From assembly GCA_049642385.1 (NCBI GenBank), contig JBAROU010000140.1, positions 1 through 7,194 on the forward strand: DNA of 7,194 nucleotides, written 5' to 3'. The number at the start of each line of letters is the position of its first letter. The stretch's first letter is position 1. The notes below the pieces were generated by a model, which was not told where the DNA came from, did no database searches, and saw only the letters and a list, made by a program, of their open reading frames with translations. Made by a program: the position numbers and the translations under genes. Shown here piece after piece: positions 1-7,194 of this stretch. Source of the stretch: JBAROU01 sp049642385 (GTDB taxonomy: Bacteria; Chloroflexota; Dehalococcoidia; DSTF01; RBG-16-68-14).

Positions 1-80
1 TGTGGAGGGCGCGTGCAATAATGCCGATGCTGGCCGACATGACCGAGTCCAATCAGAGGTCTTTAACCGTTGTCACTTGA
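1..80 (+). other. Left edge: possible 3' end of an upstream gene
   Basis: The first 69 bases lie before the uspA start. Frame 3 is open from base 3 to a TGA at 78-80 and would give a 25-residue tail ending LTVVT, overlapping the uspA start by 11 nt. Frame 1 closes earlier, at a TAA at 19-21. Either could be the C-terminus of an upstream plus-strand gene in the same operon. The tail is too short and too featureless to recognise, and neither frame has clear coding character. No promoter is visible here, so the operon promoter probably lies to the left of the window. Confidence 0.2.
55..60 (+). promoter_or_regulatory. Ribosome binding site deciding the TTG start of uspA
   Basis: AGAGGT sits 9 nt before the TTG at 70-72, a good Shine-Dalgarno match at normal spacing. 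It supports the unusual TTG start, because no ATG or GTG in this frame lies between it and the first beta strand of the protein. Confidence 0.6.
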
Positions 81-513
81 TTCGATAGCGCAGTTGCGCT
101 CTATCCTTGTTCCGGTCGATGGTTCCCCCGCCAGCCTGCAAGCCGTCTCTCTTGCCTGCGATCTTGCCCGCGAGAGCAAGGGGAAGGTGTATGTGGTGCA
201 CGTGATAGAGGTGAGCCGAGCGCTACCCCTGGACGCCGCCGTACCCCAGGTCAATGAGGGGGAGGAGATTTTGGCCAAGGCGGAGAAGACAGCCCGGGAG
301 CAAAACTTCGAGGTCGCGGCTGAAATCCTCCAGGCCCGCGACGCCGGACCAACGATCGTTGACGAAGCGACCGAGCGTGGTGCTGACCTGATTATTCTTG
401 GTTCGGAGTACCATCAGCCGTTCGGCGAATTCCAGCTTGGACGGATCATTCGACACGTGCTCAAGAGCGCGCCCTGCGAGGTGTGGGTACGGCGAGAGGC
501 CGTCCACGAGTAA
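70..513 (+). CDS. Universal stress protein, UspA family, single domain
   Basis: Encodes 147 aa, the usual length for a one-domain UspA protein of the alpha/beta (Rossmann-like) nucleotide-binding fold. The first strand SILVPVDGS (residues 11-19) carries the family Asp (D17). The C-terminal block from LGS (110-112) to APCEVWVRR (134-142) matches the family end, where SAPC-x-V-x-V is typical. UspA proteins bind ATP or act as stress and signalling regulators in the cytoplasm; those next to transporter genes often modulate transport. The ATP motif G-2x-G-9x-G-(S/T) is only partly kept: G111 and G124 are present, the middle Gly is Y114 and the residue after the last Gly is R125. ATP binding is therefore doubtful. 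The start is TTG with a good ribosome binding site. The stop is followed after 1 nt by the first trkA-like gene, which suggests a role linked to potassium transport (inference). Confidence 0.9.
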   Translation: MSLDSIAQLRSILVPVDGSPASLQAVSLACDLARESKGKVYVVHVIEVSRALPLDAAVPQVNEGEEILAKAEKTAREQNFEVAAEILQARDAGPTIVDEATERGADLIILGSEYHQPFGEFQLGRIIRHVLKSAPCEVWVRREAVHE

Positions 514-514
514 G

Positions 515-949
515 ATGAAGGTCGTCATTATGGGCTGCGGCCGCGTAGGCGCCCGACTGGCAAAGGCCCTGGACGACGATGGGCACGACGTTACCGTGCT
601 AGACCTAAACGCCTATCAGTTCACGCGCTTCCTGCCGGAAACGTTTCGTGGGAAGAAAATCACGGGAAACGGCGTCGACGAGGACGTGCTGCGCAGGGCC
701 GGTATCGAGCAGGCCGATGCGTTCGTCGCGGCGACGCAGGGAGACAATCGCAACGTGATGGCCGCGCAGGTGGCAAAGCATATCTTCGACGTGCCTCGCG
801 TGGTGTGCCGCATCTATGATCCGATCCGAGAGGAGATGTACCGTGACCTGGGCCTGCGCACGATCTCGCCGACAAAGGTGGGGGCATCGCTGCTGCTTGA
901 GGCGCTAGGGTTCAGTGATAACGGCGGTGGGAAGAGCGAAGCGAAGTAA
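515..949 (+). CDS. TrkA/KtrA-like potassium channel regulator, RCK_N domain only
   Basis: Encodes 144 aa of a cytoplasmic NAD(H)-binding regulator of Trk/Ktr potassium uptake. The Rossmann glycine loop is GCGRVG (residues 7-12), with an acidic residue (D30) at the end of strand 2 for the adenosine ribose. TGNG (50-53) and GDNRN (76-80), followed by QVAKHIFDVPR (85-95), are typical RCK_N segments. The chain ends soon after the RCK_N fold, in a short Gly/Ser/Lys-rich tail, so the usual RCK_C (TrkA_C) ligand domain is missing. I chose the ATG at 515 because the longer open frame from 398 lies inside uspA and its added residues do not resemble an RCK protein. The start is 1 nt after the uspA stop with no strong Shine-Dalgarno, so translational coupling is likely. 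It probably works as a partner of the following paralogue (inference). Confidence 0.9.
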   Translation: MKVVIMGCGRVGARLAKALDDDGHDVTVLDLNAYQFTRFLPETFRGKKITGNGVDEDVLRRAGIEQADAFVAATQGDNRNVMAAQVAKHIFDVPRVVCRIYDPIREEMYRDLGLRTISPTKVGASLLLEALGFSDNGGGKSEAK

Positions 950-951
950 CG

Positions 952-1635
952 ATGTATATCGTCATCATAGGTGGGGGTAAAGTTGGATTCTATCTCGCGA
1001 AGGAGCTCGTCGAGGCGAACCACGAGGTGCTCGTTGTCGAGCAAGACGGCGAAAAGTGCGCCGAGATTTCGGAGACGTTAGGCGAAATCGTTCAGCGTGG
1101 CGACGGCTGCGAGGCGAGTACGCAGGAGGCCGTCGGCGTGGGCCGCGCAGACCTACTCCTTGCGGTCACGGGCGATGACGAGGACAACCTCGTTTCGTGC
1201 CAGGTCGCGAAGCATATCTTCAATGTGCCGCGCACCGTGGCCCGGCTCAACAATCCAAAGAATGAAACGATCTTCCACCGGCTGGGCATCGACGTTACGG
1301 TGAGCGCGACGGTAGCGATCATGGCGCATATTGAGCAAGAGCTACCCAGTCACCAGATGATCTCGCTTGGCATGCTCCCGGGCGGTCGAGGGTATGAGAT
1401 CGTCGAGGTGATGGTGCCGCGGGAAGCGGCGGTGGTCGGCCGGATGATCCGCGACATCGAGTTGCCGCAGCACTCCATCATATGGGGCATCGTTGATGCT
1501 GTGGGTGATCCGAAGACGCCGACGGCTGAGACCGAGGTACGCGCCGGCGATGAAGTGGTGGCGGTGACCCTGCGAGAAAACCAGGAGGCGCTCCGCGCAG
1601 CGCTCACAGCGCCGCCACCCACCCGGAGTTTCTAA
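952..1635 (+). CDS. TrkA/KtrA-like potassium channel regulator, RCK_N plus RCK_C
   Basis: Encodes 227 aa, a full KtrA-sized regulator. RCK_N spans about residues 1-130: glycine loop GGGKVG (7-12), acidic E30 at the end of strand 2, RGDG (49-52), TGDDEDN (73-79) and QVAKHIFNVPR (84-94). RCK_C (TrkA_C) spans about 138-217, with the typical pattern of strand, GRMIRDIELPQ (163-173), IIWGIV (176-181) and RAGDEVVAV (197-205). RCK_N domains bind NAD(H) or adenine nucleotides and gate a TrkH/KtrB-type pore; RCK_C domains of KtrA proteins are known c-di-AMP sensors, but binding here is not shown. It starts 2 nt after the preceding paralogue, with which it shares the segment around QVAKHIF and 12 identical bases (AAGCATATCTTC) there. 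The pair looks like an old tandem duplication. No pore subunit is in the window. The tail APPPTRSF is probably disordered. Confidence 0.93.
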   Translation: MYIVIIGGGKVGFYLAKELVEANHEVLVVEQDGEKCAEISETLGEIVQRGDGCEASTQEAVGVGRADLLLAVTGDDEDNLVSCQVAKHIFNVPRTVARLNNPKNETIFHRLGIDVTVSATVAIMAHIEQELPSHQMISLGMLPGGRGYEIVEVMVPREAAVVGRMIRDIELPQHSIIWGIVDAVGDPKTPTAETEVRAGDEVVAVTLRENQEALRAALTAPPPTRSF

Positions 1636-1642
1636 CCCTGTC

Positions 1643-2464
1643 ATGGTACGGCTTGCGTATCTGGGTCCCCCCGGTACGTTTACGGAGGAGGCGGCGCTGC
1701 GGTATCAGGCGTCGGCTCAGTTGGCGCCTTGCGCCAGCGAGGTAGCCGTCGCGTCCGCGGTCGAGTCAGGCGATGCGAATGAGGGCGTCTTGGCGATCGA
1801 GAACAGCGTCGAAGGGTCGGTCGTGCGCACGCTCGACATCCTGATTCACGAAACGCAGCTCGTCATCCGCCGAGAGCTAATCCTGCCGATCGAGCATTGC
1901 CTCATCGTCCGGCCGGGCATGAGCGCAGGCGACGTGCGGGCGATCTACTCACATCCGCACACCTTCGGCCAGTGCCGGCACTACCTCGAGCGGCGCTTTC
2001 CGAAGGCGACGCTGGAGGCATCGCTCTCGAACGCTGCGGCTGTGCAGGAGATCCTCGGCCTCGATGGTGCGGCGGCAATCGGGCCTGCGCGAGCGGCGGA
2101 GCTGCACGGCGCCCAGCTCCTCGAGCGCGGGATCCAGGACTACGCGCACAACAAGACGCGCTTCGTCGTCCTAGGTAAGGAAGACAGCGCGCCGACGGGC
2201 AACGACAAGACCTCGATCGCACTCACGGTGGCGCATGATAAGCCGGGCACGCTGGTGGGAGTGCTGCACGAGTTCGCCGACCGCGGGATCAACCTGACGA
2301 AGATCGAGTCGCGGCCATCCCGCGAGGAGCTAGGGATCTACGTCTTCCTGATCGACCTCGAAGGACATCGCTCCGAGCCGGTCGTTGCGGAGGCGCTGAC
2401 GCGCGTCGAGGCGCAGGCGCAGTTCTTCCGGGTGCTCGGCTCGTACGCGCGTTTCGATGCCTGA
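1643..2464 (+). CDS. pheA: Prephenate dehydratase with C-terminal ACT domain
   Basis: Encodes 273 aa, the normal length of a monofunctional enzyme without chorismate mutase. It decarboxylates and dehydrates prephenate to phenylpyruvate in phenylalanine synthesis (EC 4.2.1.51), in the cytoplasm. The catalytic lobes carry YLGPPGTFTEEAA (6-18), ENSVEGSV (53-60), SHPHTFGQC (103-111) and the hallmark NKTRF (170-174), whose Thr (T172) is the catalytic residue. The ACT domain (about 189-270) contains GTLVGVLHEFADRGINL (202-218) and the phenylalanine-binding ESRPSR (222-227), so feedback inhibition by phenylalanine is expected. The ATG at 1643 begins directly before the first strand. GGAG at 1625-1628 is rather far (14 nt), and coupling to the upstream stop 7 nt away is likely. 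The 3' end overlaps the next gene by 8 nt. I see no aromatic-pathway partner nearby. Confidence 0.97.
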   Translation: MVRLAYLGPPGTFTEEAALRYQASAQLAPCASEVAVASAVESGDANEGVLAIENSVEGSVVRTLDILIHETQLVIRRELILPIEHCLIVRPGMSAGDVRAIYSHPHTFGQCRHYLERRFPKATLEASLSNAAAVQEILGLDGAAAIGPARAAELHGAQLLERGIQDYAHNKTRFVVLGKEDSAPTGNDKTSIALTVAHDKPGTLVGVLHEFADRGINLTKIESRPSREELGIYVFLIDLEGHRSEPVVAEALTRVEAQAQFFRVLGSYARFDA

Positions 2465-3269
2465 GATCCCCGACCTCGAAGCCATCCGCGGGTTTCTCAA
2501 TGAACGGCTGCCTGGCACGCGCATCGAGCGGGCGGAGTTCCTCATCCCTGTCGTTTTCCGCGTTCCGAAGGCTGATTTCGTGCGTACGCTTGGGGGCAAC
2601 ACCTTTGGCGAGACGACGCGCCGGGGAAAGTTCCTGCTCTTCTCGTTGGAAAGCGGCCATAACCTGGTCATCAACGCAATGCTCGCCGGTCGATTCCAGT
2701 ACCTGCAACCTGCCGTGAAGCGCCGAGCGCGCACGTGCATGGTGCTGGGCCTGGCAAACGGCTGGGAGCTGCGTTACGCGGACGACCGCGTGATGGGCAA
2801 GATCTACCTTGTCACCGAAGACCAGCTCCAGAAGCTGCCGCAGTTCCCGGAGATGGGGCCGGACGCGCTTGATGTGTCCGAGGAGGAGTTCGCGGAGCGC
2901 ATCCGCAAATTCCGCGGGCAGATCAAGAACATCCTCGTCAACCATCGGTTCGTTGCCGGCATCGGCAACGCCTACGCAGACGAAATTCTGTTCTCGGCGC
3001 GTATGCACCCGTATCGCAAACGCACGGAGCTCGGTGACGACGACATCGCACGGCTGTACGCGGCGATCCACAAGGTGTTCGATTGGGCGACGCCTATCGT
3101 GGCGGCGAAGATGCAGGAGGAGCTGAACTACGAGGAGCGCCGCGACTTCTTGAAGATCCACCGTCGTGGCGGAGATCAATGCCCTGTGTGCGGCACGCGC
3201 ATTTCAGAGATCACAGCCGGCCAGCGCATCACGAGCTTCTGTCGCAACTGCCAGCCGGATGGGCGCTAG
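2457..3269 (+). CDS. mutM: Fpg/Nei-family DNA glycosylase/AP lyase (formamidopyrimidine-DNA glycosylase type)
   Basis: Encodes 270 aa, the usual Fpg length. The family removes oxidised bases such as 8-oxoguanine or formamidopyrimidines and nicks the abasic site by beta,delta-elimination. The N-terminus MPEIPDLE provides the catalytic Pro2 and Glu3, in place of the commoner PELPEVE. RRGK (55-58) gives the conserved Lys58 of the N-terminal domain. The helix-two-turn-helix holds GIGNAYADEILFSARMHP (168-185). The C-terminal zinc finger has C242/C245 and C262/C265, with QRITSFC (256-262) supplying the phosphate-binding Arg. Some lesion-pocket and wedge positions differ from E. coli Fpg: NAMLAG (73-78) where E. 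coli has HLGMSG, and DRVMG (110-114) where it has PRRFG. Substrate preference is therefore uncertain, and a Nei-like branch is possible; the symbol is by family only. The ATG lies inside the pheA end with no close Shine-Dalgarno, so translation probably depends on coupling. The stop overlaps that of the convergent gene. Confidence 0.9.
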   Translation: MPEIPDLEAIRGFLNERLPGTRIERAEFLIPVVFRVPKADFVRTLGGNTFGETTRRGKFLLFSLESGHNLVINAMLAGRFQYLQPAVKRRARTCMVLGLANGWELRYADDRVMGKIYLVTEDQLQKLPQFPEMGPDALDVSEEEFAERIRKFRGQIKNILVNHRFVAGIGNAYADEILFSARMHPYRKRTELGDDDIARLYAAIHKVFDWATPIVAAKMQEELNYEERRDFLKIHRRGGDQCPVCGTRISEITAGQRITSFCRNCQPDGR

Positions 3270-3754
3270 AGCCAGGGCGGCAAAAAGCGCCGGGCGAATA
3301 GCCAGAGCCGCCCGATAAGCGGCGTCTCTGGCGTGAAGTCGAATGTGGTGACGCGTTCGGGCCGGACGACGATCGCCACTTCCTCTACCTCTTGCTCGAT
3401 CGCCTGTTGCGCCGTTCGCTGATACCCGATCCCACCGATGAAACCCAGGTAGTGACCGGGGATGTCTTTGGCGAGCCAGTCGGGTGGCGGCTGCACCTCC
3501 CCGTGGCCATGCACGATGACGGCCTTGTACGGCGGCCGCTCCTCCTGGATACAGACGCTAACGCGCGCGTCGCGGCGGACGTTCGCGGTTTTGATCGCGG
3601 CCGCGTCGGTGCGGAAGTAGAGCTTGCTATCGCGATAGAGGTACCAGATGGGTGTTGGGACGGGCGCGCCGTCCGCCGCGACCGTGATGAGCACGGCGAC
3701 GTGGCGACCGCTGAGGAAGCGATCGCGCTCGCTTTGCGACATGCGACGCGGCAT
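3266..3754 (-). CDS. Split-barrel flavin/F420-binding protein, PPOX class (pyridoxamine 5'-phosphate oxidase-related)
   Basis: Encodes 162 aa of a compact FMN-binding split-barrel fold. The N-terminal pattern FLSGRHVAVLITVAADGAP (13-31), then PTPIWYLY (33-40), LYFRTD (45-50), NVRRDARVSVCIQEERPPY (58-76) and VIVHGHGEV (79-87) is the usual order of the F420-dependent PPOX class seen in Chloroflexota and Actinobacteria. Such proteins use FMN, F420 or haem-like ligands; the cofactor and substrate here cannot be told from sequence, and the F420 subclass is inference. The C-terminus is hydrophobic and aromatic (WLFARRFLPPWL, 151-162), somewhat unusual for the fold. The ATG at 3754 is the first possible start after an in-frame stop; a second Met is at residue 5. 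Neither has a clear ribosome binding site, so a short leader or leaderless mRNA is possible. It follows the HNH gene by 86 nt, and its stop shares CTAG with the convergent gene. Confidence 0.85.
   Translation of the reverse strand: MPRRMSQSERDRFLSGRHVAVLITVAADGAPVPTPIWYLYRDSKLYFRTDAAAIKTANVRRDARVSVCIQEERPPYKAVIVHGHGEVQPPPDWLAKDIPGHYLGFIGGIGYQRTAQQAIEQEVEEVAIVVRPERVTTFDFTPETPLIGRLWLFARRFLPPWL
3301..3332. terminator. Hairpin just downstream of the glycosylase gene, possible factor-assisted terminator
   Basis: GCCAGAG (3301-3307) pairs with CTCTGGC (3326-3332), and CCGC (3308-3311) pairs with GCGG (3319-3322), giving about 11 bp with a 7-nt loop and a 3-nt bulge (3323-3325). It begins 31 nt after the stop of the plus-strand operon, inside the C-terminal coding part of the convergent split-barrel gene. 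No T run follows on either strand, so it is not a standard intrinsic terminator. It could stop or protect the plus-strand transcript, or be a chance result of coding sequence. Confidence 0.3.
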
Positions 3755-3780
3755 ATCACGACATCAGGTAGCACATTTAG

Positions 3781-3810
3781 GTCGTAGAAACTAGAACGTC
3801 CAGGCGTCAA
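3781..3810 (-). promoter_or_regulatory. Weak candidate promoter for the split-barrel gene
   Basis: In the 86-nt gap between the HNH and split-barrel genes, the minus strand reads TTGACG (plus coordinates 3805-3810), a near-consensus -35. After an 18-nt spacer comes TACGAC (3781-3786), a poor -10 with 3 of 6 matches. The distance to the ATG would fit a 5' leader of about 20 nt. CCAGG/CCTGG (3800-3804 and 3811-3815) makes a small 5-bp inverted repeat overlapping the -35. The call rests on eye matching to sigma-70 consensus only. Confidence 0.2.
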
Positions 3811-3840
3811 CCTGGCGCTCGATGATGAGTGGACGCGAAG

Positions 3841-4374
3841 CTAGTCGAACCCGCCGGGCGACTCCCAGCCGGGGATGAACTTGCGCCAGCCTTCCTGGCT
3901 GTCGAGGTAGCGATAGACGACATAATAACTCGTGACCTTCGGGGCGTACGGCACCGTCATCAAGTGCATGTTGGCCTCGCGAGGCGTGCGTCCTGCTTTG
4001 CGGTGGTTACACGTCTTACAGGCGGAGGCCAAATTCTCCCAATCGTGACGCCCGCCGCGGTGGCGCGGTAGCACGTGATCGAGGGTCAGATCACGCGTCT
4101 GCCTCCCGCAGTACTGGCAGGTATAGCGATCGCGGTTGAAGATCTCGCGGCGGGAGAGGCGCATTTGGGGCCGTGGGCGTTTGATCATGTAGATCATGCG
4201 GATGACCGAGGGGAGGGGAAAGATGTAGCTGGTGGTGCGAATGGCGCCTGCTTCGTCGTGCTCCAGCACCTCCGCTTTCCCCCGGTCGACGAGCACGAAG
4301 GCGCGTCGAGCGTTACAGACGTTGAGCGGCTCGTAGTTCTGGTTGAGCACCAGGACGGCGCTGTTGACGGTCAT
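3841..4374 (-). CDS. HNH endonuclease family protein
   Basis: Encodes 177 aa. An N-terminal part (1-75), with VLVLNQNYEPLNVCNARRAF at 7-26, is typical of a widespread stand-alone HNH family. The HNH nuclease domain follows (about 77-137): zinc cysteines CQYC (86-89) and CKTC (119-122), catalytic DH (D99, H100), N114 in WENL, and CNHRK (122-126). The C-terminal region (140-177) is aromatic-rich. HNH domains cut DNA or RNA with a metal ion; the biological target of this family is not established. No methylase, phage gene or restriction partner is nearby, so a housekeeping or repair role is as likely as defence. I chose the ATG at 4374 because the frame open to 4566 runs into the end of the Clp gene and the additional 64 residues look non-coding. 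A GGGG 10 nt before the ATG may serve as a weak ribosome binding site. Confidence 0.9.
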   Translation of the reverse strand: MTVNSAVLVLNQNYEPLNVCNARRAFVLVDRGKAEVLEHDEAGAIRTTSYIFPLPSVIRMIYMIKRPRPQMRLSRREIFNRDRYTCQYCGRQTRDLTLDHVLPRHRGGRHDWENLASACKTCNHRKAGRTPREANMHLMTVPYAPKVTSYYVVYRYLDSQEGWRKFIPGWESPGGFD

Positions 4375-4400
4375 CTCACATATGCCCCGGTTTTGGGCGC

Positions 4401-4409
4401 ATGATAGCA
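4401..4409 (-). promoter_or_regulatory. Candidate extended -10 promoter element for the HNH gene
   Basis: The minus strand reads TGCTATCAT here: a TG-n extended -10 element followed by TATCAT (4 to 5 of 6 matches to TATAAT). It lies 26 nt before the HNH ATG, directly after the hairpin that separates this gene from the Clp gene. No -35 is recognisable at 17 nt, which extended -10 promoters can do without. Based on eye matching only. Confidence 0.3.
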
Positions 4410-4457
4410 AACGGCATTTCAGCCGGGCAACGAGCGTGCCCGGCTGAAGTAGCCGTT
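4410..4457 (-). terminator. Long hairpin after the Clp gene, probable transcription terminator
   Basis: A perfect 12-bp inverted repeat, TTCAGCCGGGCA (4418-4429) and TGCCCGGCTGAA (4437-4448), with a 7-nt loop, is flanked by a further 6-bp pairing, AACGGC (4410-4415) with GCCGTT (4452-4457), across a small internal bulge. On the minus strand it starts 20 nt after the Clp stop codon. Only three T residues follow the outer stem, so if it terminates the hspR-clp transcript it is a weak or factor-assisted site; it may also protect the 3' end. This is the strongest inverted repeat I noticed in the window. Confidence 0.55.
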
Positions 4458-4477
4458 CGACAGATGTGCCTGCTGAG

Positions 4478-6928
<2,451 letters not shown>

Positions 6929-6936
6929 GGCGGGTT

Positions 6937-6941
6937 ACCTC
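6937..6941 (-). promoter_or_regulatory. Ribosome binding site of the Clp gene
   Basis: The minus strand reads GAGGT 8 nt before the ATG at 6928 and 11 nt before a second ATG directly after it (6925). The spacing favours the first ATG, giving the N-terminus MMRQDRF. Confidence 0.6.
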
Positions 6942-6971
6942 GTTTCGCTGTTCTTATTCATTCATCGTGGC

Positions 6972-6989
6972 GGCGACTTTTAGGTCGCC
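6972..6989 (-). repeat. Hairpin between hspR and the Clp gene
   Basis: GGCGAC (6972-6977) and GTCGCC (6984-6989) form a perfect 6-bp stem with a 6-nt loop in the 82-nt gap between the hspR stop and the Clp start. It lies 31 nt upstream of the Clp ribosome binding site and does not cover it. It could be a processing or stability element that sets the ratio of repressor to unfoldase, or a weak attenuator. No poly-T follows on the minus strand. Confidence 0.4.
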
Positions 6990-6990
6990 A

Positions 6991-7008
6991 ATCCGTTCAT
7001 CATCCGTT
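6991..7008. repeat. Short direct repeat, 11-bp period
   Basis: ATCCGTT occurs at 6991-6997 and again at 7002-7008, an 11-bp period close to one helical turn, directly after the hspR stop on the minus strand. It could be a protein-binding site but may be chance in so short a sequence. Confidence 0.25.
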
Positions 7009-7010
7009 GT

Positions 7011-7194
7011 CTACTCCAGCGGTGCCGGCAGCCGCCGATCGCGAAGGCGCTGGAGGTGGTTGCGCACCGACGTCAGCTCGTCCTCGAGCTCCAGGATGCG
7101 CGTTCGCATGCGGAAGATCACATCTACGCCGGCGAGGTTGACTCCCAGGTCAGCGATCAGGCGCTGGATCTCGCGCAGTCGGGCGATGTCGGCC
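7011..7194 (-). CDS. hspR: HspR-type MerR-family heat-shock repressor, C-terminal part (partial)
   Basis: Only the last 60 codons are in the window; the start and the N-terminal winged helix-turn-helix lie beyond the right edge. The visible part begins ADIARLREIQRL, then LGVNLAGVDVIFRMRTRILE, followed by a charged leucine-rich coiled coil and the end LPAPLE. The pattern D-I-x-R-L-R-x-I-Q-x-L...G-V-N-L-A-G-V is the recognisable HspR signature. HspR represses dnaK and clpB-type operons by binding inverted repeats and releases when unfolded proteins titrate its DnaK partner (known in Streptomyces). It precedes the Clp gene by 82 nt on the same strand, so co-transcription and autoregulation are likely. 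dnaK/grpE/dnaJ genes may lie just beyond the edge; this is expectation, not seen. The stop is TAG at 7011-7013. Confidence 0.85.
   Translation of the reverse strand, partial: ADIARLREIQRLIADLGVNLAGVDVIFRMRTRILELEDELTSVRNHLQRLRDRRLPAPLE

Noticed and set aside
398..514. Upstream extension of the first trkA-like gene
   Set aside because: It runs inside uspA in another frame and adds 39 Ser/Arg-rich residues before the Rossmann strand, which naturally begins at the ATG at 515.
2289..3179. 296-codon open frame on the minus strand across pheA and the glycosylase gene
   Set aside because: It lies opposite two genes with clear family motifs, is rich in Arg/Pro/Ala and shows no recognisable domain. 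Such frames are common opposite GC-rich coding DNA.
4384..4398. Second small hairpin GCCC...GGGC before the HNH start
   Set aside because: Only 4 bp of pairing, well within chance for GC-rich DNA.
6929..7010. HAIR (HspR) or CIRCE (HrcA) operator before the Clp gene
   Set aside because: Neither CTTGAGT-N7-ACTCAAG nor TTAGCACTC-N9-GAGTGCTAA, nor a close variant, could be found on either strand.
7018..7141. Plus-strand open frame over the right edge (within 6782-7141)
   Set aside because: It lies opposite the HspR C-terminus, whose residue pattern is recognisable.

Overview
The window is a GC-rich (roughly 60% by eye), densely coded bacterial chromosome segment with no mobile element, CRISPR array, tRNA or rRNA that I can see. 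A clpC-type unfoldase gene directly behind a gene for an HspR-type MerR repressor, two short tandem TrkA (RCK) proteins and an F420/FMN split-barrel protein together suggest a Chloroflexota (Thermomicrobia-like) or, less likely, actinobacterial genome. That assignment is inference from gene content, not from a marker gene.

Left half, plus strand (70-3269): one compact run of five genes. They encode a universal stress protein (TTG start), two TrkA/KtrA-like potassium-channel regulators, prephenate dehydratase (pheA) and an Fpg/Nei-family DNA glycosylase. The gaps are 1, 2 and 7 nt, and pheA and the glycosylase overlap by 8 nt, so a single transcript with translational coupling is likely. The operon mixes ion homeostasis, phenylalanine synthesis and base-excision repair. 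No potassium-transport pore is present in the window; any cognate transporter must lie elsewhere, perhaps just upstream.

Right half, minus strand (7194-3266): the C-terminal part of hspR, then a ClpC/ClpB-type AAA+ unfoldase (816 aa), a long hairpin, an HNH endonuclease (177 aa) and an FMN/F420-type split-barrel protein (162 aa). hspR and the Clp gene probably form a heat-shock unit in which the repressor is co-transcribed with its target. The HNH gene and the split-barrel gene look like separate short transcription units.

The two halves converge at a single CTAG (3266-3269), which holds the stop codon of the glycosylase gene on one strand and of the split-barrel gene on the other. There is no intergenic terminator at that point; a hairpin lies just inside the split-barrel coding region.

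No gap exceeds about 110 bases. I found no convincing undescribed system. The points most worth checking are the type of the HspR-linked Clp protein, the unequal TrkA pair, the diverged glycosylase and the convergent stop arrangement.
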